NCBI RefSeq assembly: GCF_033807575.1
Contig: NC_084721.1
Coordinates: forward strand, 3,162,001 to 3,226,000
Length of the DNA stretch: 64,000 nt
Direction of reading: 5' to 3'
Source: Cydia pomonella
Taxonomy: Eukaryota; Arthropoda; Insecta; Lepidoptera; Tortricidae
The number at the start of each line of letters is the position of its first letter. The stretch's first letter is position 1. A program made the translations under genes and the position numbers. This document shows positions 43,220 through 55,494 of the stretch, piece after piece. The notes below the pieces were generated by a model. The model worked only from the letters and a program-made list of their open reading frames with translations. It was not told where the DNA came from and ran no database searches.

Positions 43220-46173
43220 TTCAGATTCAACAACTGGTTTCGGTTTTGATCTTATCTTGACCTTAAGAGGAAATAAGTTTTGGAGGAGGAAAATGTCGAG
43301 AACAAAACCGCCTAAGCTACAGTTGTCTTTATCGCAGTTATTTTAGGAGCAGCTGCCGTCAGCAAGATATTTACCTACAATTCTCAAATCAGAGAAGCAC
43401 CTCAACTGGTATTCTTCTTAAAGATATCTCACGCTGATAGGTGCATGTAAAATGAAGTGAAAGTGGTGCTATAGATGCGCGCCAATTGCCAAGACGATCG
43501 CCAAGGTCGTGTCAAAACCAGTTAAATGCTGTAACAAATTGTTAAATTAGAACCGACCTCCTGGAATGAAAGAAATTCAATATAGACATCAACAGTTTTT
43601 TTAGGTGGAGTTTCGTGAAAGGTTAAAGTTTTCAAAGGTCAGATATCCGCTCTGAAACATTGTTTGTGAAAAGAATGTTAACGACTGCTTCTTAATATTA
43701 TAAACGCGAGCTGCCTTTTTATCTTTTGATATTAAATAACATTATATAAAATCGAATCGAAACTGTCGTCAGTCTAGGCACTAAATTAAATACGGTTTAA
43801 CTCACGTATTTTACTCACTCATGCGATATATTTCGGAGGGTCTGGATCTCTTTTTTCATGCACTAACAGTGGCCGCGCTTCGCGTACTGCTGCACGCTGC
43901 GTCGCGCGCTGTGTGCGTGCTGATATAACCGGTTGGGAGAGGTCTTGCCCCGTCATTGTAGGCGGGCATGGTGGTGGGTTTGGTTCACCCAATACTTGTA
44001 GCGAATGCCCACTACCCTGTCATACAACACTCACTAGCATGCTGCAATTACAGGCTTCTATCCTGGCGGCACAGCCCAACCGCTATCCTGATTGAAATTA
44101 GGGCGCTGCCCGATCTCGATCGCTTCACGTATTTGTATTGAGTTCATGCTGGCCACCATGCCCACTAAGCCATGACTATTTGATAGGAAAACCCGTAGTA
44201 GGTGCGTATTTATTCCAAACCACTTCACGAACGTACGAACGAACCTAAAAGGATGAAATTGTAAATACATTCTCACCATTTTCCAATGCAGGTGAAAGCA
44301 AATTCAGGACGTATTGCGAAACGAAGCTGTAGTGCCAGTATAATACCAATCAAATGTAAATATGTAGGTACATTGCGCTAACACATGCGAGGATTTCTTT
44401 AAGTTACCATGATTTGACAAATTGCCCGTTTTTGCCACTCGTTAACGTTGTTCGTGTATCCTCTGACGAATGGTAGACTAGGGACTGACCAGTTGCAACT
44501 AAAATTAAAATTACTTACTTGTACTAATAATAGCACCCGATAAATACCCGTATTTATTCATTTAGGTGAGTAAAAACTAAAAACGATTTATAATAAAGTA
44601 TTTAAAAAGTGAGATTTAAGAACTAAATTGTTTTTTATTGTTATATTGTTAGCGTGTATTAATTTACAATATAATAATAAGCATATAGGACGCTTAATTT
44701 TTGAAAAAATAAGTTAACCATCCGATATGCGTGATAATGCGTAGTCAACAATTATGTTTTAATTAAGAAGGTATTTACTTTAAAATATGGGACTTAATTT
44801 CTATCGATGTTCTAGATAACTGCATGTCACGCGATAATAATAACATAACAGATAGGTTATAATAATGGATAGGTATCCCCACTTATTAAAATTAAAATGG
44901 TTCTATGTATTTTATTGTTTCTGTATATTTACGTATTATCATAAGATTATAAATAATACCTAATAAGAGCACGAAACCAAAACATTTTCAATATAATTCT
45001 GACACGTCTAATGCATCTCGCGCAATAAGGCGTCAGGCAAGCCCATTTTCATGGTACACGATCATAACTTTCGCGGACTTAGGGGTGTCAGTGTTATCAT
45101 ACATTCTGGGGAAATGGGATTTTCTTTTCTCGTAAAAATTCGAGTGAGTGCCAAACCTCATTTTCGTACTTTTAGGTATATCTGTTTCATTTTCGAGTTT
45201 TGTTTTGTAATTTACTGATGGAGTTGAAGGTATTTTGAAAGAAAATATTTATTGAATGGCATTCCCAATGTGTTCATGCAATGTTACAGCTGGCTGTACA
45301 CGCTAACTTTATGGTTTTGATATCACAAGCGATCTTCAAGGTCATATCAAAATACGATCAAAACTGTTACAGATTATTTAATTCTATGCTTTTTTTTATT
45401 TGAATGTCCAATTCGTCTTTAACGTTTTTATGTATTTAATGAAAGCTACTGCAATTGGTTTCAATATTATTAACCAATTAAAACTATGGTTTTGTGCTCC
45501 ACTCATGGGATGTATGACGCCTTTAATTTTCAAACTAACAAATATCAATGAAAAATTAAACTTAAGCAGCTCTTTGGTTTTTGTTTATGGCAAATGTTGC
45601 CACAGATTAAAAACTGATGGTAAATACTTGTTTTACAGGATTTTTCTATACCATCCCATTACTGGTGCCTGTTCCATTATAGGGGTGTTTACTATAGCTG
45701 TATTTTGATACTGACAGATCATATCCACAACAAATCCCTATCAAATTCGTAGCCTGTTATAGCAATGAGAATCGGTCTCCGGGTGTATCGTCTCACAGAC
45801 ACGTTATGATGATGCTATCTCCTCATTTCCGACCAAACTGTTGTGTTCATTCAATTTACTACAAAATGCTACATTTTTGTAAAAGAATTTTAGTGAAAAG
45901 CGAGACTCTGGAGATATCGTGTAGTGGATATCAAATTAAAACGACTTTTTGTAGGTACTTGTCCGCTAAGATGAAAATACTGTAAGAGACTTCAAGCAAC
46001 ACTGCTTCCGACACTTCGAAAGGGAGGAGCCCAAATGTTACCATACAAATAATTCTGCCGTTTTTGCGGGGGAAACGTGCACACAGCCGCACATTTCACT
46101 CACTACATACAAAATCCAATCTGAAATGACGACACAAATACATAGAAAATGACACACGTCAAAGACAAATCTT
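43220..46173. other. No gene supported over about 3 kb
   Basis: Lower repeat content than elsewhere. A CpG-rich patch at 43870-43925 has no clear initiator or donor. A 102-codon frame at 45400-45708 lacks an ATG start and any domain. Confidence 0.4.
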
Positions 46174-46178
46174 GCACA

Positions 46179-46365
46179 TATTGGGTTTGGAGTGGAATTC
46201 TACCAGGATTGAATAGAGTAAAACATTATATTGTCGCAGACAGCAAAACGATACGTGTATTCATTTGTTTGTAAACTGACAAAATAAAAAACCACAGACA
46301 AAACAAAATAGCTTCCAGCTAAGGAACATTGGGTTTAAAACCTGTTTGGTTTATATGTTCTAACA
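46179..46365 (-). repeat. 3' LTR of the copia element
   Basis: TGTTAGAACATATAAACC…CCCAATA read on the minus strand. The purine-rich AAGGGCAGG lies just upstream (46366-46374) as polypurine tract. The 3' terminus is TA rather than the usual CA. Confidence 0.93.
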
Positions 46366-46372
46366 CCTGCCC

Positions 46373-47776
46373 TTAAACCGAACAGTTTAAACCAAGATTA
46401 TAAACACAATTAAAATGTTTGTCTTTGCCTAGAGGCTTTGTCAAAACATCCGCAGGCATTTGATCAGTAGACAAGTATTCTAAGTTAATAATTTTATCAC
46501 TTACGACTTGCCGCACATAATGATGTCGAATGTCTATATGTTTACTTCTACTATGGTTAATTTGGCTGTTACAAATCTTCTGCGCAAATCTTCTCCTTAT
46601 GAATGCAGCTTCTTTCGCTCCTTCGCATAACCCCATGTACTCTGATTCGGTTGAAGATAAGGCAATGGTTCTTTGCTTACGACTCTCCCATGACACAGCC
46701 GAGTTGCTTATCTTGAACACATAACCTGTATATGAACGTCGGTCCAGCGGGTTAGACGCCCAATCTGCATCTACATACCCTGTAACAGATAACGTTGATT
46801 TCTCATATTGCAAGGAATAATCCATAGTTCCTTTTAAATATCGAAGAACACGCTTGGCCGCTTTCCAGTGCGTTTCAGAATAACAGTTGTTGAACTGGCT
46901 TAATAGGCTTGCTGCATGGGCAATATCTGGTCTTGTGCACACCGCTAAATACATAATGCATCCAATCAGGCTTCTGAACTTAGAGTCAGGATCAGTCTGT
47001 TCTCCCGTTTCAAATTTCAAGCCGGTCTCTACAGGTGTGTTCACAGGCTTGCAGTCCGCCATATTAAATTGTTCTAACACTTTCTGTATGTAATTTTTCT
47101 GATCAAGAGTAATTTTATTTTTATCTTGAGTCAATCTCATGCCCAATACATGTGTAGCACGACCAAGATCCTTCATTTCAAATATTCTCATTAGTTCTTC
47201 CTTCAGCTTTTTCTTCTCTGGTGTGTCTTTACTGAAAATCAGAATGTCATCAACATATAATGCTAATATAATAAGATTACCACTATCATCCGATTTTATG
47301 TAAACACAGGGCTCGCTGAGTGATTTTCTGAACTTGAGGACCTTCAGGGCATTATCAATTTTATCATACCAGGCCTTTGATGCCTTTTTCAGTCCATATA
47401 CTGCTTTGTTCAGTTTATATACATAGTTTTCTTTACCTTTGACTTTATACCCATCTGGCTGTTCCATATACACAGTCTCCTTTAAATCACCATTGAGGAA
47501 GGCTGTCTTCACATCCATGTGATCAACATTCATGTCTAAGTTGATTGCCAGGGCAAGTAAAATACGTACGGTTGAGTACCTTACCACAGGGGAGTAGGTC
47601 TCATTGTAGTCTATACCATATTCCTGGGTAAATCCCTTAGCTACTAATCTAGCTTTGTAACGAAGTAACTGACCTTCCAATCCAAGTTTCTTTTTGAAAA
47701 TCCATTTACATTTTACAGCTTTCTTTCCAGCAGGTAATGTTGTCAATGTCCAGGCTCTGTTCTTTTCAAATGACTT
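46373..47776 (-). pseudogene. copia RT-RNase H half, cut off by an in-frame stop
   Basis: The same frame as the upstream ORF, starting directly after the TAA at 47777-47779. Contains the copia RT landmarks VKCKWIFKKKLG, VDHMDVKTAFLNGDL and catalytic YVDD (LALYVDDILIF), then RNase H with GYVDADWASNP and ALSSTESEYMGL. The first in-frame start-like codon is TTG at 47746. All landmarks and length are normal; the only defect seen is the stop. Confidence 0.9.
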
Positions 47777-50215
47777 TTACACATCCACAATTGCTTCCTT
47801 CCAATGTACTTTATCATGTCCTGACAGCGCTTCATGAATTGTCTTTGGTTCAGCACCTTGACATGCAACTGTCATTGCAATCTCTGCATTAACGGAGACT
47901 GTCATTTCCTCATACTCACTAGAGCCTTGATCCGTAGTCATATCAGGATTCCAAGTGACATCATTAGGATCATCTACAAAACTGGAACTAGAAGTGCTTG
48001 GTTCAGTTTCAGATACTTTCACAACAGGATCAGCTGACAAAGGATCTGCAGTTAAAGGATCTGCATTTCTAATAGTATTATCTATGCCATCACTAATTAA
48101 ATGTAACTGGCCATCTGTAGTAGAATTTTGCTGATTCAGTTTTATATCTTTATACATTTTATCTTCAAAGAACTGTACATCTCGAGACTTAATACATTTA
48201 GACGGGTTTTCAGGGTCAATTAGTCTATATCCTTTTGATCCATCGCAATATCCCACAAATACATACATTTTGCTCTTTGCATCTAATTTCTTACGTTTTT
48301 CACTAGGGATCATTGCATAGGCGACACAGCCAAATACTCTCAAATTAGATAAATTGACTTTATTACCTGACCATAGCTCTTCAGGTGTGGTCCCTCTTAC
48401 CGCCTTACTTGGTGACTTATTCTTAATGTATATTGCTGTATTCAATGCCTCGGCCCAGAACCTCGGGTCCATTCCAGCATCCTGCAGCATGCAGCGTCCT
48501 GCCTGCATAACCGTGCGGTTGGCGCGTTCTGCGACTCCATTCTGGGCTGCACAATATGGTATGGTTGTCTGATGCTGGATGCCGTGCTCTTTCAGAAACA
48601 TCTGGAACTGTTTATTCAAGTATTCAGTGCCATTATCTGAACGAATCGCTTTTATTTTCAAATCAGTTTGATTCTCAACAAAACTCTTAAAGGTTTTAAA
48701 TACAGACAATACTTCATCTTTACTTTTAATAAAATATCCAAAAGTCATTCTAGAATAATCATCAATGAAAGTCAAGAGATATCTACTACCACTGAATGAT
48801 GAAACTGGCATAGGTCCCATTAAATCAGAATGAATCAGACCAAGTTTCTCAGTAGCTCTGGTATAAGACCTTTTGGGGAATGGTAATCGACTTTGTTTCC
48901 CTTCAAGACATGCTACGCAGGGAATATGTTTATCATTAGTGTAATCAATTCCACTAGCCATACCTTTTTTTAGTAAATCCATACTCCGTCTGTTTAGATG
49001 TGAAAGTCTACGATGCCACAACTCCTGGGATGACTTCATTTCACACAGATTAGCAGCTTCTTGATCCCTTGAAAGAACCGGTTGACTCGCCATGTCCAGT
49101 TCATAGACGCCGTTCACCTTCGTAGCACTGGCAATTACTTCTTTGCCGCAATAAATATCGCATTTCTGCTTCTTAAAATGCACTTCGAGTCCTTTGTCTA
49201 CCATCTTGCCAACGGAAATAAGATTTGTTGACAATCCCGGTACGTAAACAACATCGCTTATTTTCGTAGTTTCACTGTGTCCTTTTAACAACAATTCGAC
49301 GGTTCCATGTCCCTCACTATGCAACTTTTCTTTATTCGCCACTGTTACTGAACGCGGAGTTTCCAAAACATAATTTTGCAATAACGTTTTATCGTTTGAC
49401 ATATGACAAGTTGAGCCGCTGTCAATGTAAAAGGAGTTTGACTTAACGTCAACTGCCAAAGCGGTTAGCAACGTTCCGTTCCACGCTTTTTCAGTCTTCT
49501 CACTGCGTTTCTCACTTTTATTGGCTTTGTTTGGACAGTTTTTCACATAATGATTCGGTTTCTTACATATGAAGCACTTAACCTTCGATGGATGTTTGTT
49601 GACACTTTTTGAACTAGAACCCCGGTTTGTAAACATAGAACTTTCTTCGGTCTTATCGTCTCGTCGTAAATTTTCTTGTAGTAATTTACTTTTTACTGTT
49701 TCACTGCACAATTTAATGTTAGAATTTTCCAATGCCATAATAACTGACAGGAAATCATCATCTAATGGAGAATTTATGTCTCGTAGTTGTTGATCTAAAT
49801 CAGTGATCTTCAAGAGATACGCCTCCATATCCTTAAATTGCTCTAGTTTCAATCCAAATAAAGTACGTAGCAGTCCTAGTCTTCTACATAGCCCTTTATC
49901 TTCGTAGGCATTTTTCAAATTGTTCCAAGCTTCGTATCCAGTCTTTGCGTTACGTACATGTGAAAACGATGACGGCTGCACCATCAGGCATATTTTTGCA
50001 AGCGTTCTCTGTTGTTGACGCTCATCGCTGACCTTGGGAACGCCGATAGACTCTTCCTGTATGCAATCCCATAGATTTTCGTGAATCAAGTACATACGCA
50101 TCAAAAACTTCCAGTTTCCGTAATTAGCTATGCCACTGAGCTTTTCAAAATTGACTGCGATCCCGGAACTCGACGTGGCAGACGAGGTCGTCGTCGGCAA
50201 ATTTTCATACGACAT
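47777..50215 (-). CDS. copia Gag, protease and integrase
   Basis: 812 residues from ATG at 50215. The N-terminal Gag region includes NFEKLSGIANYGNWKFLMRM. A single CX2CX4HX4C knuckle is CFICKKPNHYVKNC. The protease site is FYIDSGSTCHMS. The integrase zinc-binding part (LWHRRLSHLN, CVACLEGKQSRLPF) precedes the D,D,E core (LIHSDLMGPM, IRSDNGTEY, NGVAERANRT). The frame stops at TAA 47777-47779 in the linker before RT, where the family normally continues. The stop context (UAA-AAG) is not a known readthrough context, so a nonsense mutation or assembly error is likelier than programmed recoding. Confidence 0.93.
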   Translation of the reverse strand: MSYENLPTTTSSATSSSGIAVNFEKLSGIANYGNWKFLMRMYLIHENLWDCIQEESIGVPKVSDERQQQRTLAKICLMVQPSSFSHVRNAKTGYEAWNNLKNAYEDKGLCRRLGLLRTLFGLKLEQFKDMEAYLLKITDLDQQLRDINSPLDDDFLSVIMALENSNIKLCSETVKSKLLQENLRRDDKTEESSMFTNRGSSSKSVNKHPSKVKCFICKKPNHYVKNCPNKANKSEKRSEKTEKAWNGTLLTALAVDVKSNSFYIDSGSTCHMSNDKTLLQNYVLETPRSVTVANKEKLHSEGHGTVELLLKGHSETTKISDVVYVPGLSTNLISVGKMVDKGLEVHFKKQKCDIYCGKEVIASATKVNGVYELDMASQPVLSRDQEAANLCEMKSSQELWHRRLSHLNRRSMDLLKKGMASGIDYTNDKHIPCVACLEGKQSRLPFPKRSYTRATEKLGLIHSDLMGPMPVSSFSGSRYLLTFIDDYSRMTFGYFIKSKDEVLSVFKTFKSFVENQTDLKIKAIRSDNGTEYLNKQFQMFLKEHGIQHQTTIPYCAAQNGVAERANRTVMQAGRCMLQDAGMDPRFWAEALNTAIYIKNKSPSKAVRGTTPEELWSGNKVNLSNLRVFGCVAYAMIPSEKRKKLDAKSKMYVFVGYCDGSKGYRLIDPENPSKCIKSRDVQFFEDKMYKDIKLNQQNSTTDGQLHLISDGIDNTIRNADPLTADPLSADPVVKVSETEPSTSSSSFVDDPNDVTWNPDMTTDQGSSEYEEMTVSVNAEIAMTVACQGAEPKTIHEALSGHDKVHWKEAIVDV

Positions 50216-50275
50216 TTTCGAATTAATTTTTGAACTTTTTGCCGAAAACTATTTACGTACTAATTATTCACGTAT

Positions 50276-50290
50276 CCTGGGCCCATAACC
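50276..50290 (-). other. copia primer-binding site (half tRNA-iMet)
   Basis: Minus-strand GGTTATGGGCCCAGG immediately follows the 5' LTR and complements the anticodon stem-loop region of initiator tRNA-Met. Confidence 0.85.
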
Positions 50291-50477
50291 TATTGGGTTT
50301 GGAGTGGAATTCTACCAGGATTGAATAGAGTAAAACATTATATTGTCGCAGACAGCAAAACGATACGTGTATTCATTTGTTTGTAAACTGACAAAATAAA
50401 AAACCACAGACAAAACAAAATAGCTTCCAGCTAAGGAACATTGGGTTTAAAACCTGTTTGGTTTATATGTTCTAACA
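50291..50477 (-). repeat. 5' LTR of the copia element
   Basis: 187 bp, identical on reading to 46179-46365. A TATA-like CATATAAACC lies near the start on the minus strand. Confidence 0.93.
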
Positions 50478-50482
50478 GCACA

Positions 50483-50793
50483 CCTCGATCTCTTTTTGTG
50501 TACGGACGAGTCACAACATGCACCACCATAGGTACAGTTGTACCTATGCTTTGGCAGACGGGAAATAGTACGAATGCCTTCTCCCTTCTCGGTGTTGCTC
50601 GAAGGTAAGAGATAATTACTTTATTTTTAAAGGCTTAAGAACGTATAGAGAACCTATGTACACTGCGTGTTTCAAATAATTGAAAATCAGGTTTGGCAAA
50701 AGTACCTACGGTGATGTTAACTTCTCTGGTGCCCAACTTCACCTTAGTAAAATATTAAAATATTTTTTAATTAATAACAAAAAAAAACAAATA
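50483..50793. other. No gene supported
   Basis: Short flank of the copia insertion, nothing recognised. Confidence 0.45.
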
Positions 50794-50795
50794 AA

Positions 50796-51009
50796 ATAAA
50801 TAAATAAATATTATAAGACATTATTACTGAGGGTACTGAGACAACGATGTATATAAATATTTATAAATACTTAAATACATAGAAAACACCCATGACTCAG
50901 GAACAAATGTCCTTGCTCATCACACGAACAAATGCCCTTACCAGGATTTGAACCCGGGACCATCAGCTTCGTAGGCAGGGTCACTACCCACTAGGCGAAA
51001 CCGGACGTC
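50796..51009 (-). repeat. SINE A, reverse orientation
   Basis: Reads toward ACCAGGATTTGAACCCGGGA (B box complement) and CACTACCCACTAGGCG (A box complement). The tail AATAAATAAATA lies at the left end. Confidence 0.8.
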
Positions 51010-51284
51010 AAAAAAAAAAAAAATATTAGAAATAGATAGGTATCCTCCTAAAATGTATATGTAGTGAGTATATGGAAAATATTACGTAAAATATGTTGAT
51101 TCCCTAGTTGAATATATATTATTGTGTCTCTGTTTATCTCTATGGTTAGAGAATGCTATTTGGCATTGGCGCCATTGTACATTGTTGTATATATTTTGTG
51201 CAATAAAGTTTTAATAAATAAATATCCATCGAGTGTACTATAAAAAGAGCTGCATAGAATAGTTTAAAACTTTATTTATTTATT
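51010..51284. other. No gene supported
   Basis: AT-rich. TGTGCAATAAAGTTTTAATA at about 51198 looks like a LINE-type polyadenylated 3' end. Confidence 0.4.
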
Positions 51285-51390
51285 TCTATGAGCCAAGAGC
51301 CCACTGCTGGGCAGAAGCCTCCCTACTGCCTTTCCACGGTATTGACCTATCTCCCACCAGTTCCTGTCGAAGGCGTTAAGATCAAAAGTA
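51285..51390 (+). repeat. LINE-like fragment
   Basis: GAGCCCACTGCTGGGCAGAAGCC and GGTATTGACC…ATCTCCCACCAG. CCCACT-CTGGGC is shared with 24679 and with the SINE B 3' end. Confidence 0.5.
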
Positions 51391-51412
51391 AGAAAAGCTT
51401 TAGACTCGGGTA

Positions 51413-51752
51413 TGTCCTTAAACTACGTCCAAAAGAGAGGTATGGGCATTGTGAATGTCATCTCGCTTTGTGTGGTAGGGCACAGCACAGGGGATGTCAT
51501 TCCAGATCTAGAGCAGAGCCCACTTGGGAAGCACCTCCACCTTACAGAAAACCGCAGCCAAATAACACTAGACCCTACTCATAGTGTTGTGCTCCTGCCG
51601 GTGAGTAAGGTTGCCAGAGCTCAACGAGGGAAGGGGGGTTTAGGGTCGGCAACGCGCATGTAACTCCTCTGGAGTTGCAGGCGTACATAGGCTACGGAAA
51701 CTGCTTACCATCAGGCGGGCCGTATGCTTGGTTGCCACCGACGTAGTATTAA
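51413..51752 (+). repeat. Family D copy
   Basis: Full set of family blocks from GTATGTCCTTAAACTACGTC to TGCCACCGACGTAGTA and an A-run. Confidence 0.7.
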
Positions 51753-51754
51753 AA

Positions 51755-52422
51755 AAAATGGGTAAAATGACCAACTACGAGTATTCCGCTATTTGCCATC
51801 GATATTTAAAATCTTTTTTTTTAAGTTTTTTAAATGTACACTTAGTATGACACTTATATTGTAAGTACATAACTAGATTATGTTATAACATGTGTCGTCA
51901 TCCTTATAATTATTTAGATCCAACATTACAAACAGCGAACGACAGAACGACACAACGAAATCTAGATATGTTAACGTCAGATTTGACACGGGTTTGGTTA
52001 GATTTAGTACTGCCCAAATTTCTTGCTCCGAGTTACTTTGCTAATTTAAACCTAAACCTTATAAAAAGGGAATAAAGTTCAAATTAAACATACAATATTC
52101 AAATTTTTTTGTTGCCTCATCTTTGTTAGTGAGAGCTATTTCGTGTTATGTTAAATGGTTAGCCTACGGCGATGAAATAACAGGGGGCATAGCGAAGTGA
52201 CAGTCGTTTATAGAAAATGTCAATCGAAACTTAAATACTTGTACTTTAGCGTGTAGCTGCGCTCTCTCGGAAAGGTTTCCACGGAAGACCAGCGTCGAGA
52301 CCCTTAGGTGGTATCTTGACATTAAGCTGAGTGGAGACCTTTTCAGTGACGCTTAATAATAAATTGATTCTGTCGTCTCATGTATTAGGTACCTAAACTT
52401 AAGCGTTTTCTGAATAAATTTC
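51755..52422. other. Unassigned; probable retroposon 3' region next to the microsatellite
   Basis: 52131-52422 is GC-richer and ends TTCTGAATAAAT just before the TTCTA array. This looks like a retroposon 3' UTR with its polyadenylation signal. Confidence 0.4.
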
Positions 52423-52687
52423 TTCTATTCTATTCTATTCTATTCTATTCTATTCTATTCTATTCTATTCTATTCTATTCTATTCTATTCTATTCTATTC
52501 TATTCTATTCTATTCTATTCTATTCTATTCTATTCTATTCTATTCTATTCTATTCTATTCTATTCTATTCTATTCTATTCTATTCTATTCTATTCTATTC
52601 TATTCTATTCTATTCTATTCTATTCTATTCTATTCTATTCTATTCTATTCTATTCTATTCTATTCTATTCTATTCTATTCTATTCTA
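52423..52687. repeat. (TTCTA)53 perfect microsatellite
   Basis: 265 bp of uninterrupted TTCTA units. Confidence 0.97.
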
Positions 52688-52707
52688 AATAATCTATCCG
52701 AATAATA

Positions 52708-52918
52708 AGCCGATGGTCCCGGGTTCAAATCCTGGTAAGGGCATTTATTCGTGTGATGAGCATGGATATTTGTTCCTGAGTCATGGGTGGTTTCTATGTA
52801 TTTAAGTATTTATATATATCGTTGTCTAAGTACCCTCGACACAAGCCTTATTGAGCTTACTGTGGGACTTAGTCAATTTGTGTAATAATGTCCTATAATA
52901 TTTATTTATTAATATTCA
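52708..52918 (+). repeat. SINE A lacking the 5' head
   Basis: Begins AAGCCGATGGTCCCGGGTTC and runs to the usual AATGTCCTATAATATTT end. The A box is missing. Confidence 0.75.
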
Positions 52919-53132
52919 TTATCTATGGAAACGATCAAGTGAGTTTTCGTTCGTATATTATCTTCCAATAATTTATTATAACTCAGGATAGGTTATAGGC
53001 GTTCCAAAATTGAAGCGCTTACCTTGTCCCTAATTGTACAAGTTGCCTTTAGTCCCATCTGGGCAAGCGAGTGATGTGCACGTGTTAACGCTAACGAGCT
53101 TCTGCTCACAGAAAGAAGAAAAAGAAGAGAAA

Positions 53133-53275
53133 GCATGAGTACGAGTAGGGTCTAGTGTTATTTCCCCAGTAGCGCTCTTCTTAAGATCTGGAATGACATC
53201 CGCTGTGCTGTGTGCCTACCAAACAAAGAGAGATGACATTCAGTGCCCTTACCTCTCTTATGGACGTAGTTTGAG
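53133..53275 (-). repeat. Family D, 5' part in reverse
   Basis: GAGTAGGGTCTAGTGTTATT to CCTCTCTTATGGACGTAGTTT is the reverse complement of the start of family D. Confidence 0.6.
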
Positions 53276-53279
53276 ATTC

Positions 53280-55490
53280 GAGATAGATAGACATTATTGA
53301 TATTTATTTGACTTTTAAAACTATTAGTATATTTCTGCCAGTGACACGATTATAGTATTTTTTTCAATGAATAATTTACTTAGGTAAAAATTGTGTTATT
53401 TATGGAAAGGGCAATTAAATATTAGAATGGAATGACCCAAAAAATCCATTTAAAATCAAATTTTAGTTGCATATCGTAATTAATAAATAAATGAAAAGAA
53501 CTTACTTGGAAAGTAAAACGCCCAAGAGCAGTAACATAAAACAACAAAGACCCACTTTTAGAGCATGAAACATGAGAAAATATTTAAGGAAAAAAAAATA
53601 CTCATTCCAGAAATCTCGAAACTTCACCATAACTATGCTACGATTAAAATAAAATGGACACCTACATAAAATTGTACCTATTGTACAAAATTCAGGAGTT
53701 TCTAGGTTATTCGTTCAAAGTGACATTGCGTGATGTCTGGCTGATTACGTGATTACGTTTAGTGCATGTCCGCTTGACGGATTATAAAATTAAAGTCAAG
53801 TATAGAAAAGTGTTTCAAGGCCATTACAGTTACCTACATCGCCAGCTTTACAAGTATTTTAACTTCAACTGATTAACCCTATGCAAGTGTAAAAATTAGG
53901 AGCGAAAAACAGATTTCATAAAAATAATTAAATGCTCCGAAATTTTATAATTATTATAGATTCGAAAAAATCAAATATAGGGGCATAGATGTGGTTGATA
54001 TACAACAAACTGTGTGAAAATATTGTTAAAATCTAATGTTCATTTCCAGAGAGGATAATGAGGACTACGTTTTTATGAAAAGGCAATTTCGAGCGGCCTC
54101 AGTGTATACCCTCAAGGGCTCAATATTAAGCTAATCAAAATATTGAAGAATATTTTTGGTTTATCTTGAGATTGGCAGTTTAACTTGCTAACCGTACGAA
54201 AAAAGAACACTATCTAATATCAAAATCTGGCAGTGGTACAATGGTTTTGTTGTTGTGTGCGTGACTTTACCTTCTGGCCATACCTATACAATCTTTAGCT
54301 GGATGGCTATCCTTATTTTTTGACCTAGAAATATAGGAATAACCCATTTATAATTTGTTTTTACTTTTTTTCAGGTAACTCACTGATGTTCATGACATGT
54401 TCAACCAGGGGGATGTACTGAGAGCAACACTCACAATAATTGATCAATAAACATTAGTAGGTTTTTTTCTTAGTTTTGTATTTATTTCAACACTCGAGAC
54501 AAATAAATGGATACCTTCATCTGGTAGGCTAAACTTAAGCAGTTAATTTTATCGCATACGCACACATATATAAATTTATTTAATGTAAAGAATATTTACT
54601 TACTTATATCAGTTATAATATTCAACTCTATTGACAGCTGTTAAAATTGCTGTGGGGCCCTATCAGGGCCCATGTCAAACAGACTATTATGTAACACCTG
54701 TGTACCTACCATGGATACAATAAATATATGAAGATGATAGTTCAAATTTACTATGGCCCCAAATCTCTCCAAGCCATTTAAATTCAAATTTCAATTTCAA
54801 CAGTAAATCCACAAGAATGTGAAATATTTACGAGGAAAAATACTGGTAACGTTATTTAAACTGTGACTCGTAATTTAGGCATAATGTGTTGTGACAAGGT
54901 TCAACTCGCCGTCGATTAAAGGCTTTGACAGATGCGAGTAACGACATGAGTAATGTCTTATTTTCGTCACAAGAGAATAAATGGGTTTTTGAAATGTCTT
55001 TATTAGTTTTATTTTACGACGCGAGTTATACAACATTTCCTCGTCAGCCATTTAGTTGGATTTTCATCGTATCGATATAAATGTTTTCATCGTATTTAAT
55101 GGCTATAAAGCTGCGTTTCTACCAAGCGATGGTATATAATTTTTTTCAAGTTACTTTACCTAAAATATAACTTATGGAATAAACTCATCAATCTTAAAAC
55201 CTCAATTTGGCATTAATTTACATTACCTTTAATGATAAATAAGTAAGCAAACTCTAATAAATCAATTTTCTATAATATATGCAGTTATGCGTAGAAAATA
55301 TCGTCAATAAATGACTGATGACAAAATACACACAGACGTTAATTTTATTCACCATTTCTCTAAAAATATTCTGAGAGACGTTAAAGTAAACGCCTGTAAA
55401 ATGTTTTATAGATCGAGTTTATTTGTACATAACTATTAATATGGCCTTTAATTAATAATTATTAATAAATACAAAAATACAATGACTACT
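53280..55490. other. No gene supported over about 2.2 kb
   Basis: AT-rich. The block at about 54048-54090 (GAGAGGATAATGAGGACTAC) resembles 59167-59205 and may be a dispersed repeat. No coding frame recognised. Confidence 0.4.
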
Positions 55491-55494
55491 CTGG

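Larger units (their letters stand above)
46179..50477 (-). mobile_element. Ty1/copia LTR retrotransposon
   Basis: 4299 bp on the minus strand, flanked by GCACA (46174-46178 and 50478-50482). LTRs of 187 bp read identical. The PBS next to the 5' LTR is GGTTATGGGCCCAGG, complementary to the internal anticodon region of initiator tRNA-Met, as in Drosophila copia. Domain order Gag, protease, integrase, RT, RNase H is that of Pseudoviridae. One in-frame TAA interrupts the polyprotein. Recent insertion, probably not autonomous as it stands. Confidence 0.95.

Noticed and set aside
45400..45708. 102-codon hydrophobic frame
   Set aside because: It starts at TTG, has no domain or signal I recognise, and sits in AT-rich DNA where such frames arise by chance.
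52423..52687. CRISPR-like array
   Set aside because: A perfect 5-bp microsatellite without spacers.
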